This document shows, one piece after another, positions 19,288-27,747 of a DNA stretch of 64,000 nucleotides. The position numbers were made by a program, and so were the translations under genes. Location of the stretch: NCBI RefSeq assembly GCF_026127265.1, contig NZ_WWFG01000001.1, positions 3,263,501 to 3,327,500 on the forward strand, read 5' to 3'. The stretch is from Nostoc sp. KVJ3. GTDB taxonomy: Bacteria > Cyanobacteriota > Cyanobacteriia > Cyanobacteriales > Nostocaceae. The notes beneath the pieces were generated by a model, which was not told where the DNA came from, made no database searches, and saw only the letters and a program-made list of their open reading frames with translations. How positions within the stretch are numbered: position 1 is the stretch's first letter; the number at the start of each line of letters is the position of its first letter.

Positions 19288-19584
19288 TCATGTTGTGCTT
19301 GTCAACTTAGAATTTCGGGTAAGTTTGGCAGAATGACTTTCTGGCTCTGAATACATAGCAAATAACTCACTAAAAACCTCTTCCCCATTAATCTCTCCAC
19401 TACTAACAAATCGTTCTACCTCAACCGAACCATCCTCAAAAAATTCCACTTCCCATCGTTCACCAGCCACCGCTACATTGACCATAATGGTTTCATCCCG
19501 ATGATGAGCTAAGGTGTAACTAATTTTCTCTTGTTCCAATTGATTTAGAAAGGTAACTAGTTTGCCAAATCCATGATTCTTCAT
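19288..19584 (-). CDS. Small conserved-type protein, second gene of a two-gene cassette
   Basis: 98 residues, not assigned to a family I can name. It has a helical start (GFGKLVTFLNQLEQEKISYTL) and a beta-rich centre with the alternating acidic pattern WEVEFFEDGSVEVERF, which resembles proteins that present a sheet for binding. The ATG overlaps the stop of the upstream gene by 4 nt (ATGA at 19581-19584), so the two are translationally coupled. Confidence 0.65.
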   Translation of the reverse strand: MKNHGFGKLVTFLNQLEQEKISYTLAHHRDETIMVNVAVAGERWEVEFFEDGSVEVERFVSSGEINGEEVFSELFAMYSEPESHSAKLTRNSKLTSTT

Positions 19585-19763
19585 TTGTCAAACCTCTTAT
19601 CACTTAATAACTTGCGAACAAATTTAAAACCTGATTGATTTATTTCTGCTCCCGCTTCAATCTCTTCCCATAGCATTTCACAAAACTCATCCCAACTGGG
19701 CGATTCTTCTGGGAGTGGAGCCTGTTTTATACTACCCTTCTTGTACTTCAGGATTTCAGACAC
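19581..19763 (-). CDS. Small protein, first gene of the two-gene cassette
   Basis: 60 residues from a GTG start. It is acidic in the middle (SPSWDEFCEMLWEEIEAGAE) with a basic end (KFVRKLLSDKRFDK). The length and the ATGA overlap with the next gene recall toxin-antitoxin or immunity pairs, but no known family is recognised. The GTG start has no clear Shine-Dalgarno. Confidence 0.55.
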   Translation of the reverse strand: MSEILKYKKGSIKQAPLPEESPSWDEFCEMLWEEIEAGAEINQSGFKFVRKLLSDKRFDK

Positions 19764-19930
19764 CTTTTGCCCAGCAAATTTATGTACGATTTCCCCCTCT
19801 CCTTTTGATTGAGTAGCTACTTTCCTTTATACGATAGCGACGATCGCCCATACATGACTACTCTGATGATGCGATGCCTACGGCGGTAAACTACGCACTT
19901 TCCTAATTATCCATAAATTGCATCCAGAAA

Positions 19931-21277
19931 TTATTCTTGAGAATTGTTTTCTCTTTCTTTGCTATTATCGGCTAAATCAATTTTTGGTTGCCCATAATTA
20001 GCCAAAGTCACCCCTTCTTCTAAATATACAGCAGAGTATTTACTCAAACCAATACGCTGTGCTGAGTAAATTCCAGAATGACCTGAAAATAGATAGCTCA
20101 CTACACAGCCAATAGCAATAAATACTCCCGATTCCAAACCAAATAATTCAATTCCCATTAAGGTTGATGCTATCGGTGTATTGGCTGCACCTGCAAACAC
20201 ACCCACAAATCCCATTCCTGCTAACAATGGTGTAGGTAATGCTAAAAGCAACGACAAAGCATTACCTAAAGTTGCACCAATAAAAAACAAAGGTGTTACT
20301 TCACCTCCTTTAAAACCTGCTCCTAAAGTTAGAGCAGTCATTCCCAATTTTGCGGCAAAATCCCAAGGAGGTAGTTGAGTGAAAAAAGAATCGACGATAG
20401 TAGGGATACCAAGCCCTATGTACTTAGTTGTTCCAGTTAACCCAACAATTACTGCTATCATCGCACCGCCGATTAAAGGACGCATTGGAGGATAAGATAT
20501 TTTTGTTTTAAATAAGTGATTAATTTGGTGAGTTACTTTAGCAAAGAATCTCGCTACTATTCCAAAAATTGCACCTGCAATAATGGCAGAAATTAGCCCC
20601 CAAATTGTCAGCGTCGGTATAGACGGAGCGTGTAGGTATGCGGTATGATGCAAACCTAATAACAAGGTGACTTGATTTCCAACGATCGCAGCAATCAAAG
20701 AAGGGAAAAGAGCGTCATAATGAATCTTCCCAATTGCTAAAACTTCTAGACCAAATACAGTCCCAGCTAGGGGAGTACCGAAAACTGAAGCGAATCCTCC
20801 ACTGATACCCGCCGTTAATAAAATTCGCCGATTGGCTCCTTGAAAATGTAATATTTTAGTTAACTGATCTGCTAAAGAAGCACCCATTTGTAATGCTGTA
20901 CCTTCACGACCTGCTGAACCTCCAAATAAATGTGTAAGGTTTGTTCCTAGCAAAACAAGAGGAGCCATACGGAAGGGAATAACACTTTTGGGGTTATGGA
21001 TTTCTTCTAGTAAAAGGTTATTTCCGGCTTCCACAGTGCGACCAAATTGATGATATATCCAACCACTTAAGAAGCCACCAAGGGGCAGCAAGGCAATAAT
21101 CCAGCGATGGGATTCTCGCCAATCGGTTGCCCATTCTAATGATGCCAAAAGAGCCGCAGAAGCCGTTCCAGCAAGAATGCCAACCACAATGGAAATAGGC
21201 AACCACTTAATTAGGTGTGGTAATGCAATAAACGGTTCAAATTGACGAAACTGTTTTATGAATACTCTGGCGAACAT
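19931..21277 (-). CDS. ClC-type channel, fluoride (ClC-F) subclass
   Basis: 448 residues, about ten membrane helices. The ClC-F hallmarks are present: GNNLLLEEI (~86-94), GREGT at 123-127 where chloride ClCs have GREGP, GGFASVFGTPLAGTVFGLEV, and GFKGGEVTPLF at 321-331. ClC-F proteins export fluoride from the cytoplasm by F-/H+ antiport. The start at 21277 has AAGGAG 9 nt upstream. The leader contains a fluoride riboswitch (21379-21447), which independently supports the substrate. Confidence 0.92.
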   Translation of the reverse strand: MFARVFIKQFRQFEPFIALPHLIKWLPISIVVGILAGTASAALLASLEWATDWRESHRWIIALLPLGGFLSGWIYHQFGRTVEAGNNLLLEEIHNPKSVIPFRMAPLVLLGTNLTHLFGGSAGREGTALQMGASLADQLTKILHFQGANRRILLTAGISGGFASVFGTPLAGTVFGLEVLAIGKIHYDALFPSLIAAIVGNQVTLLLGLHHTAYLHAPSIPTLTIWGLISAIIAGAIFGIVARFFAKVTHQINHLFKTKISYPPMRPLIGGAMIAVIVGLTGTTKYIGLGIPTIVDSFFTQLPPWDFAAKLGMTALTLGAGFKGGEVTPLFFIGATLGNALSLLLALPTPLLAGMGFVGVFAGAANTPIASTLMGIELFGLESGVFIAIGCVVSYLFSGHSGIYSAQRIGLSKYSAVYLEEGVTLANYGQPKIDLADNSKERENNSQE

Positions 21278-21349
21278 CCCATGACTCCTTGCGGGGCGAT
21301 TTGTAGACTTACACTTTCTACAGGGGAGTCAGGTGATGCATTTAGCCAA

Positions 21350-21386
21350 GCCCTACTCTCCCGCAGTTAGCGGAGAAAGTAGGAGC
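21350..21386 (-). promoter_or_regulatory. Expression-platform hairpin of the fluoride riboswitch
   Basis: On the minus strand the 3' part of the aptamer (GCTCCTAC) can pair with GTAGGGC about 20 nt downstream, forming an imperfect long hairpin. This would compete with the ligand-bound aptamer. No clear U-tract follows, so how it controls expression is unclear. Confidence 0.45.
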
Positions 21387-21447
21387 CATCAGCCTTTCAA
21401 TCATGATTTTTAGGACTGAAAAGGCGGTTTTGGCGAGCTCCATCGCC
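21379..21447 (-). promoter_or_regulatory. Fluoride riboswitch (crcB motif)
   Basis: On the minus strand the leader begins GGCGATGGAGCTCGCC, continues AAAACCGCC and ends GGCTGATGGCTCCTAC. These are the conserved elements of the crcB/fluoride aptamer: the GGCGAUGG hairpin, the unpaired A-rich junction, and the CUGAUGRCUCCUAC strand that makes the pseudoknot. It lies about 100 nt upstream of the ClC-F start and in the same direction. Confidence 0.9.
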
Positions 21448-21483
21448 ATTGATTTAAGAATACCATTTTTGCTTTTGATGGAA

Positions 21484-22696
21484 TTAATATTTATTTTTTT
21501 GAGTGATTAATAATAATACAGCTACCAATGCAAACAAACTCCCAGCGATAAATGTCGCCTCTGATCCCAATGTTTGCCACAACCCACCAGCTAGCAAACT
21601 CGCAGGTAAAAGCGCTAATCCTACAGCCAAGTTGAGAAATCCAAAAGCTGTGCCGCGCAGATTCGCAGGTATATTATTTGCCACTAGCGCTAACAGCAAT
21701 CCTTGACTCATGCCCAAATGCAAACCATAAAGGGCAAACAATCCCCAAGCTTGCCAAGGTGCTTGTACGAAGGCGAAACCCAGATACACTAAAGCGTATA
21801 AGAGCAATCCACCTACGAGTAGCCCAAATCGACCCAAGCGATCGGAAAGTATTCCTATTGGGTAGGCACTGAATGAGTAGGCGATGTTCATCACCACTAA
21901 TGTCAACGGGATGAGTGGGGTTGAAATCCCTATTTGCTCGGCTCGTAGCAACAAAAAGGCATCGCTAGAGTTTCCTAAATTGAATAGCAGCGCCACTGCT
22001 ACGAGTACCCAATATTTTTGACCCAAACTGCGTAAAGCTTCCCATTGCAGAGGGTTGCTTCGGCTGACTTGAGTTTGTTTTGCTCTTGGTTCGCGCACTC
22101 CCACTGTTAATAAAGCCACCGCCAAGAAACCAGGGATGAGTGCTAGCCAAAAAACGAGGCGGAAGTTGTTTTTAGAAGCACTCATTAAGGCAAATGCTGC
22201 CAAAGGCCCCAAGAATGCCCCAATAGTATCGAGAGATTGACGCAATCCGTAGGCAGCACCGCGCACCTCTGGATTAGTGGAATCGGCAACTAAGGCATCA
22301 CGGGGTGCTACCCGGATACCTTTGCCAATGCGAGCCTCCTAACAGAGGAGCTTCGCTAACGCCAAATCTAGCTATTAACACCCCAGTGGAACTGGTAGCT
22401 ACAGCAAATAGTGGTTTCACAAAGGTAGATAAGCCGTACCCAAACACCGCTAATCCCTTGCGATGTCCCAGATAATCACTCAATACTCCCGAAAAAACTT
22501 TCAAAACTGAAGCTGTTGCTTCTGCAATACCTTCGATGATGCCCACAGTCAACACATTCGCCCCTAAAACGGACACCAGAAACAAGGGCAATACAGAATG
22601 AATCATCTCAGAGCTAATATCTGTCAGCAGACTGACAAATCCCAATACCCAAACAGTGCGGGGAATTGTCTGGAAAAATTTATTTTTTAGCTGCAT
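21484..22696 (-). pseudogene. MFS transporter broken by a ~26-bp repeat insertion
   Basis: Two frames make one 12-helix major facilitator. The upstream part (22696-22298) starts with TVWVLGFVSLLTDISSEMIH and GHRKGLAVFGYGLS, typical of a drug/metabolite subgroup. The downstream part (22266-21484) carries helices 5-12. Between them bases 22334-22359 are foreign. Removing them and restoring one T gives an uninterrupted ARFGDRIGKGIRVAPRDALV and rebuilds a HIP1 octamer. The net +25 shifts the frame, so the gene is probably inactive. Its former substrate is unknown. Confidence 0.85.
22334..22359. repeat. Small dispersed palindromic repeat inserted in the MFS gene
   Basis: 26 bp with the internal palindrome GCCTCCTAACAGAGGAG and an end TTCGCTAA. 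The rc motif TTAGCGAAGC recurs near 29305 (GTTAGCGAAGC). It resembles the small dispersed repeats described for Nostoc punctiforme, which are 20-30 bp and move as units. Confidence 0.7.
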
Positions 22697-22739
22697 ATTG
22701 TCTGTTTCTGATACATCAATTGCGAGATATGTAAACCCC

Positions 22740-22761
22740 TACAGCCAAAAAATTGGCTGTA
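22740..22761 (-). terminator. Hairpin after the 82-residue ORF
   Basis: TACAGCCAA pairs with TTGGCTGTA across an AT loop, just beyond the stop of the gene at 22785-23033 and before the broken MFS start. A T-rich tail is weak. Confidence 0.45.
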
Positions 22762-22784
22762 GAGATTTGTGAAATATAGTATTA

Positions 22785-23033
22785 CTACATCAGTTCTATA
22801 ATTCTGGAGAACCAATAAGTAATTTCTGCATCACTAAAGGTAGTTAATCGGGCAATTTCTCTCGCTAATTGGTAGGCTTTCTCGCCTTGAGGATGTTGAA
22901 CCAAACCAACATGATTCAGTAAAACAGTTTTTAAATCCCCTGGATATGTAGGTAAGTGACAATTCCCATGAGTTTCCATCCTTTGGATGATGGGACTCCA
23001 GTCAATACTGCCGACTTTATAGTTTAGATTCAT
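22785..23033 (-). CDS. Small conserved-type protein of unknown function
   Basis: 82 residues with no signal peptide or membrane helix. It reads as a compact helical protein (NHVGLVQHPQGEKAYQLARE, then DAEITYWFSRIIELM). I cannot name its family. It is divergent from the ChrB-N-like gene, with an 83-bp shared promoter space, which suggests possible co-regulation. Confidence 0.65.
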   Translation of the reverse strand: MNLNYKVGSIDWSPIIQRMETHGNCHLPTYPGDLKTVLLNHVGLVQHPQGEKAYQLAREIARLTTFSDAEITYWFSRIIELM

Positions 23034-23116
23034 AACTTTTTATAAATGCAACAGATGTTTCATAAATCTAGATAGTAATAAATTAAATTGAATGCAACAC
23101 TTGTTACAATACCTCT

Positions 23117-23659
23117 ATGGATAGAGAATCTTGGAATCTATTGGTGTACAAAGTACCTGCACAGCCTTCGACGCAACGGGTATATGTTTGGCGTAAACTC
23201 AAGGGTTGGGGCGCACTTTACCTACAGCAGTCGGTGTGCTTGCTACCACAGAGGAAAGACTTGCAGAGCCATTTGGCCGAATTGAAAGCAGATATTACAG
23301 CAGGTGGTGGTGAGGCAGATTTATTTACCATTTGGATTGATGAACCTGAGCAAAACGCTATGTTGATAGAGCGTTTTCAACAGCAGGTAAATCAAGAATA
23401 TCAAGAGTTTTTGGGGCAATGTCGAGATTTGCATAGCGAATTGAGCGAGGAGCGGAAAATAGGTAATCTTACTTTCGCAGAATTGGAAGAGAACGAAGCG
23501 GAATTAACTAAACTGCGTTCTTGGTTGCCTAAAATCCGCGATCGCGATTTGTTTGATGCACAAGGATACTCACAAGCCATTGAAGCTTTGAAGGCGTGCG
23601 AATTAGATTTTCAGCTATTTAGCGAACAGGTGTATGAAGCAGAAGGTATAAACTCTTAA
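23117..23659 (+). CDS. ChrB N-terminal domain-like protein
   Basis: 180 residues. The opening WNLLVYKVPAQPSTQRVYVW is followed by RKLKGWGALYLQQSVCLLP. This matches the ChrB N-terminal domain, where a winged-helix-like start ends in the GA-YLQ-VC-LP motif. In ChrB this domain accompanies chromate-responsive regulation. Here the rest (~90-180) is an acidic, mostly helical coiled coil and the ChrB C-terminal domain is absent. The start is a plain ATG at 23117. A perfect 14-bp hairpin follows the stop. Confidence 0.75.
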   Translation: MDRESWNLLVYKVPAQPSTQRVYVWRKLKGWGALYLQQSVCLLPQRKDLQSHLAELKADITAGGGEADLFTIWIDEPEQNAMLIERFQQQVNQEYQEFLGQCRDLHSELSEERKIGNLTFAELEENEAELTKLRSWLPKIRDRDLFDAQGYSQAIEALKACELDFQLFSEQVYEAEGINS

Positions 23660-23673
23660 CAATTAAAAATTGA

Positions 23674-23707
23674 ACTTACAGCTATTTACCTGAAAATAGC
23701 TGTAAGT
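23674..23707 (+). terminator. 14-bp perfect hairpin after the ChrB-N-like gene
   Basis: ACTTACAGCTATTT pairs without mismatch with AAATAGCTGTAAGT across a 6-nt loop. A run of T does not follow, so efficiency is uncertain. Confidence 0.5.
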
Positions 23708-23837
23708 GGGAAAACCGTACTTCTGTGATAGGTTTTCTGTACCATATATCTAAGTTTAGATAGATAGAATCAAGACGTGGCTTATATTAATGCTGTTTTC
23801 GAGAAAATTTATACAGCATTAGCAGGAGAGCGAAAAT

Positions 23838-24707
23838 ATGACAAATCAATTGAAAACGGCTGCAATGCTCGCTGCATTAAGTGGACTTTTGATCGCCATT
23901 AGTTATTGGGTAATTGGCGGTACTAGTGGCTTAATTATCGGAGTTGGCTTGGCAGCAGTAACAAACCTATTTTCCTGGTATCAATCAGATAAAATTGCGC
24001 TGGCAGTATATCAAGCCCAGCCTGTGAGCGAAAGGGAAGCACCAGGACTTTATCGGATGGTGCAGAGATTAAGCGATCGCGCTAACATTCCCATCCCTAG
24101 AGTTTACATTGTTCCAAGTCAAGGTGCTAATGCCTTCGCTACAGGGCGCGACCCAGAACACGCGGCTGTGGCTGTAACTGAAGGGATTTTAAATATATTA
24201 CCAGAGGATGAACTCGAAGGCGTTATTGCCCACGAACTTACGCACATTATTAATCGCGATACCCTCACACAAGCCGTTGCTGCTACTGTTGCTGGTGCTA
24301 TCTCATTCCTAGCCCAAATGGTGAGTTACAGTTTATGGTTTGGTGGTAGTTCACGAGATGACAACAGAGGTGGTAATCCAATAGGAGTTTTATTAACAGT
24401 AATGCTTGCGCCAATAGCAGCAACAATTATTCAGCTAGCAATTTCGCGCACCCGAGAATTTTCTGCTGATGCAGGTTCGGCTAGATTAACTGGTAATCCT
24501 CGTGCATTAGCTAGAGCCTTGCAACGCTTAGAAGCATCAGCAAAGCAGATGCCTTTGAATGCCAATCCAGCTTATGAGCCGTTATTAATTATCAATTCTA
24601 TCTCTGGACAGTTTTTAGGTAACTTATTCTCTAGTCACCCTGCTACAGAGATGCGAGTTGCAGCATTATTGAAATTAGAGCAACAACTGCCAACAAAAGC
24701 TTATTAA
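23838..24707 (+). CDS. htpX: HtpX-type M48 zinc metalloprotease
   Basis: 289 residues. Two N-terminal membrane helices (7-26, 29-46) precede the catalytic HELTH motif (132-136). Two more hydrophobic stretches follow (~143-165 and ~180-200), then the third zinc ligand region SRTREFSADAGSARLTGNP (Glu in EFSAD). The architecture is that of HtpX, which degrades misfolded membrane proteins with its active site on the cytoplasmic side. An AGCAGGAGAG Shine-Dalgarno lies before the ATG. A strong hairpin at 24723-24759 ends the transcript. Confidence 0.93.
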   Translation: MTNQLKTAAMLAALSGLLIAISYWVIGGTSGLIIGVGLAAVTNLFSWYQSDKIALAVYQAQPVSEREAPGLYRMVQRLSDRANIPIPRVYIVPSQGANAFATGRDPEHAAVAVTEGILNILPEDELEGVIAHELTHIINRDTLTQAVAATVAGAISFLAQMVSYSLWFGGSSRDDNRGGNPIGVLLTVMLAPIAATIIQLAISRTREFSADAGSARLTGNPRALARALQRLEASAKQMPLNANPAYEPLLIINSISGQFLGNLFSSHPATEMRVAALLKLEQQLPTKAY

Positions 24708-24722
24708 TTTGTCATTTATTTC

Positions 24723-24759
24723 AAACCTGTCTTTCTCCGGCTCGGAGAAGGACAGGTTT
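24723..24759 (+). terminator. Terminator hairpin after htpX
   Basis: AAACCTGTC...TTCTCC pairs with GGAGAA...GACAGGTTT (one G-T pair) and is followed by CGTTT. It closes the htpX transcript. Confidence 0.6.
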
Positions 24760-24765
24760 CGTTTA

Positions 24766-24868
24766 GGCTGTTGACTCTGTGCCTTTTTAGGAGTTAAAAA
24801 TCATACAAAATATATGTCACAAAAATAGCATTAACCAAAAAAACCAAATTCCATCAAAACCAACAGCC
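24766..24868. mobile_element. 103-bp MITE-like element bounded by TA
   Basis: GGCTGTTG and its inverse CAACAGCC bound the element, with TA directly outside both ends (24764-24765, 24869-24870), as expected for a Tc1/IS630-type TA duplication. Its first ~31 bp recur inverted at 11033-11063. No ORF. Confidence 0.55.
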
Positions 24869-24969
24869 TAGTTTTTGCGTAGTAAAACCAGGGAGAGGTC
24901 TTTTTATATATATAGATTTTCCGTCGCGGATAAGATAAAGAAGTAACGTAGCTTCTCACACAAGTAGCA

Positions 24970-26250
24970 ATGACTTCAACCCTACGGAAATTTACTCGTC
25001 TTCATAGCCCAACCCTGCATCAGTTACCTAATGGTTTGACAATCATCGCGGAACAAATGCCTGTTGAAGCTGTAAACCTCAACTTATGGATTAAAGTTGG
25101 TTCAGCCGTAGAATCTGATGCAATTAACGGTATGGCTCACTTTTTAGAGCACATGATTTTTAAAGGAACAGAAAGACTGGCTAGCGGCGAGTTTGAACGG
25201 CGAATTGAAGAACGGGGTGCTGTCACCAATGCCGCTACTAGCCAAGACTATACTCATTACTATATAACCACTGCCCCCAAAGACTTTGCCCAGCTTGCTC
25301 CACTACAAATAGATGTAGTATCAAATGCTAGTATTCCTGATGATGCTTTTGAACGTGAGCGATTAGTAGTTTTAGAAGAAATTAGGCGTTCAGAGGATAA
25401 TCCCCAACGGCGGACATTTCGCCGGGCAATGGAAACAGCATATACTGAGCTACCTTACCGCCGTGCAGTATTGGGGCCAGAATCGGTAATTTCTCAACTT
25501 AAACCCCAGCAGATGCGGGATTTTCATCATAGTTGGTATCAACCCCAGTCAATTACTGCTGTAGCTGTGGGCAACTTGCCTGTGGAAGAATTAATTGCGA
25601 TCGTTGCGGAAGGATTTACAAAAACACTCAGCACAGACGCGATTCATCGCGTCTCTACTAACTCCCCATTAAATCCTGAGTCACCATTTACAGAAATTGT
25701 CCGTCGAGAATTTAGAGATGAAAGTCTCCAGCAAGCAAGGTTAGTGATGGTTTGGCGGGTTCCAGGAATGGCGCAGTTAGATCGCACCTATGGATTGGAT
25801 GTTTTAGCAGGAGTTTTGGGACATGGAAGGACATCTAGACTGGTAAGGGATTTACGAGAAGAACGGGGATTAGTTTCTTCAATTTCTGTGAGCAATATGA
25901 GCAATCAGCTGCAAGGGACATTTTATATTTCAGCTAAATGTGCAGTAGAAAATTTAGCACAAGTAGAGGATGCGATCGCTCAAAATATTCGCAAAGTCCA
26001 AACTGAGTTAGTCACAGAGTCAGAAATTGCCCGTGTGCGGCGGCGAGTAGCGAACAGATTTATTTTTGGCAACGAAACACCAAGCGATCGCACTGGATTA
26101 TATGGTTATTATCATTCCTTGGTAGGAGATTTAGAACCAGCCTTGAATTACCCAGACTATATTCAGAGTCAAGATTCAACTGACTTAATGCAAGCAGCCA
26201 AAGAATATCTTTCTCCAGATGCTTATGGTGTAGTTGTCGTTAAACCGTAA
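24970..26250 (+). CDS. M16 family zinc peptidase (processing-peptidase-like)
   Basis: 426 residues. The inverted zinc motif HFLEH is at 57-61 and the third ligand Glu lies in the EEIRRSEDNP segment near residue 135. The N-terminal half is the catalytic M16 domain and the C-terminal half (~190-410) the inactive M16_C domain, with GHGRTSRLVRDLREERGL. This size equals one half of pitrilysin and matches single-chain mitochondrial-type processing peptidases of cyanobacteria. The substrate is unknown. It stands alone between htpX and the kinase gene. Confidence 0.9.
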   Translation: MTSTLRKFTRLHSPTLHQLPNGLTIIAEQMPVEAVNLNLWIKVGSAVESDAINGMAHFLEHMIFKGTERLASGEFERRIEERGAVTNAATSQDYTHYYITTAPKDFAQLAPLQIDVVSNASIPDDAFERERLVVLEEIRRSEDNPQRRTFRRAMETAYTELPYRRAVLGPESVISQLKPQQMRDFHHSWYQPQSITAVAVGNLPVEELIAIVAEGFTKTLSTDAIHRVSTNSPLNPESPFTEIVRREFRDESLQQARLVMVWRVPGMAQLDRTYGLDVLAGVLGHGRTSRLVRDLREERGLVSSISVSNMSNQLQGTFYISAKCAVENLAQVEDAIAQNIRKVQTELVTESEIARVRRRVANRFIFGNETPSDRTGLYGYYHSLVGDLEPALNYPDYIQSQDSTDLMQAAKEYLSPDAYGVVVVKP

Positions 26251-26258
26251 ATTAGAAA

Positions 26259-26287
26259 TGGGGCATGGGACATTGGGCATTGGGTAT
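26259..26287. repeat. Short heptamer repeat (GGGCATN type)
   Basis: Units of GGGCATG/GACATTG/GGCATTG between the M16 peptidase and fructosamine kinase-like genes. This is the usual cyanobacterial heptamer type. Confidence 0.6.
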
Positions 26288-26342
26288 TAATCAATAGTTC
26301 TTCTTCCCCCGCCCTTCCTGCCCCCTCATCCCCAATTCAATC

Positions 26343-27206
26343 ATGTGGACTCAAATCAATGCTCATATTAGCCAGGTGACTGGCGAAAAATTCCAGAGTC
26401 AGCAACGGCGATCGGTTGGTGGCGGATGCATCAACCAAGGTTATGCTGTTTCCAACGGTGCGATCGCCTACTTTGTCAAGCTAAACCAAGCCTCTCAAGT
26501 TGCGATGTTTGAGGCTGAGGCATTGGGTTTAAAGGAAATGCTAGCAACAGCTAGTATTCGCATCCCAAAACCTATTTGCTGGGGTGTAGCTGAGAATTCT
26601 AGCTACATTGTGCTGGAATGGTTAGAACTTGGTAATGGTGACAGCAATTCGTGGGAAGAGATGGGGCGCAAGTTAGCGGCGATGCATCAAGCTAGCAGTA
26701 GTCAAGGTTTTGGTTGGAAAATTAACAATACCATTGGTTCAACGCCCCAAATCAATACTTGGACAGCAGACTGGACAGAATTTTATATTAAACATCGCCT
26801 GGGTTATCAATTTCAGTTGGCAAGACGACGAGGAGCAAGTTTCCCGCAGCAAGAAAAATTATTAGTAGCTATCCCTGAACTATTGGCGAATCGCCAGGTG
26901 CAACCTTCTTTAGTACATGGCGATTTATGGGGCGGAAATGCCGGGTGTACTACGTCAGGAGAACCCGTGATTTTTGATCCAGCAACTTATTTTGGCGATC
27001 GCGAAGTTGATATTGCCATGACAGAATTGTTTGGTGGGTTCCCCGCAGCTTTTTACAAAGGTTATAACGAGGTTTTTCCTTTAGATGCAGACTATGAGCA
27101 AAGAAAAACTCTCTATAACCTGTATCACATTTTGAATCACTTCAATTTATTTGGCGGTGGTTATGCTTCTCAGGCGAACCAGATGATTGAGCAGATTTTG
27201 CGGTGA
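26343..27206 (+). CDS. Fructosamine kinase family protein
   Basis: 287 residues, of the aminoglycoside-phosphotransferase/fructosamine kinase fold. The start RRSVGGGCINQGYAV matches the family's conserved GGGCIN motif. YIVLEWLELG is the hinge, SLVHGDLWGGNAG the catalytic loop (Asp in HGDLW), and VIFDPATYFGDREVDIAM the metal-binding DP-A motif. Members phosphorylate ketoamines formed by protein glycation, so they fall off the protein. The substrate is not shown here. The gene stands 92 bp after the M16 gene with a heptamer repeat between. Confidence 0.9.
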   Translation: MWTQINAHISQVTGEKFQSQQRRSVGGGCINQGYAVSNGAIAYFVKLNQASQVAMFEAEALGLKEMLATASIRIPKPICWGVAENSSYIVLEWLELGNGDSNSWEEMGRKLAAMHQASSSQGFGWKINNTIGSTPQINTWTADWTEFYIKHRLGYQFQLARRRGASFPQQEKLLVAIPELLANRQVQPSLVHGDLWGGNAGCTTSGEPVIFDPATYFGDREVDIAMTELFGGFPAAFYKGYNEVFPLDADYEQRKTLYNLYHILNHFNLFGGGYASQANQMIEQILR

Positions 27207-27251
27207 ACTAAAGGATTTCATTAATTTGTAGTAAATTAAATTTTGCATCGT

Positions 27252-27293
27252 CTTGCATTGTGAATGCATCACCTTGCATTGTCAATGCATACT
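27252..27293. repeat. Tandem 21-bp repeat, two units
   Basis: Two copies of a unit CTTGCATTGTSAATGCATCAC, each an inverted-repeat (GCATT...AATGC), between convergent genes. Confidence 0.5.
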
Positions 27294-27324
27294 TTTAGAG
27301 GTGGATATTGCTTAGAGATTGATA

Positions 27325-27645
27325 CTACCTTAAAGCCACCATTTGATTTACCATCACCACCAATGCCACAATACCCAAAATAGTCATTAATCCCGCCGGC
27401 ATAAACTTGCGTGTTTTAGCCAGTCGAAATGCAAACACTACCACTAAAACACCAGTAACTAAGACTGCCAAAATTGAACCCCAGGTTTGTCCTTGAAGCT
27501 GAAAGTAAGCGGCAAGTATTAGCAATAAACCGCTAATACTACCACTTAACAGTGAAACCCTACTTCTAGCTTGAATATAGCCAATAATGCCACCAGCGAT
27601 CGCTAATATGCCGTAGGCAAAAGCAGCAATTATACTTAAATTCAT
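27325..27645 (-). CDS. TMEM14 family membrane protein
   Basis: 106 residues from ATG at 27645 (MNLSIIAAFAYGILAIAGG); an in-frame start at 27702 adds 19 residues without resemblance to the family. Four hydrophobic segments are visible, with GIIGYIQARSRVSLLSGSIS, the family's conserved short loop, after the first. Eukaryotic and plastid members are small inner-membrane transporters (fatty acid export FAX proteins belong to this family). Its cyanobacterial role is not established; lipid export is only inference. Confidence 0.82.
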   Translation of the reverse strand: MNLSIIAAFAYGILAIAGGIIGYIQARSRVSLLSGSISGLLLILAAYFQLQGQTWGSILAVLVTGVLVVVFAFRLAKTRKFMPAGLMTILGIVALVVMVNQMVALR

Positions 27646-27747
27646 TGTTAATACATCTGTAGATTTTGACTTTACTGCCAAGGTCAGCAGACAATTTACC
27701 ATAGCTCAATAGCTAGACCACACAGTTGATTGATGGATAATTAAGCG

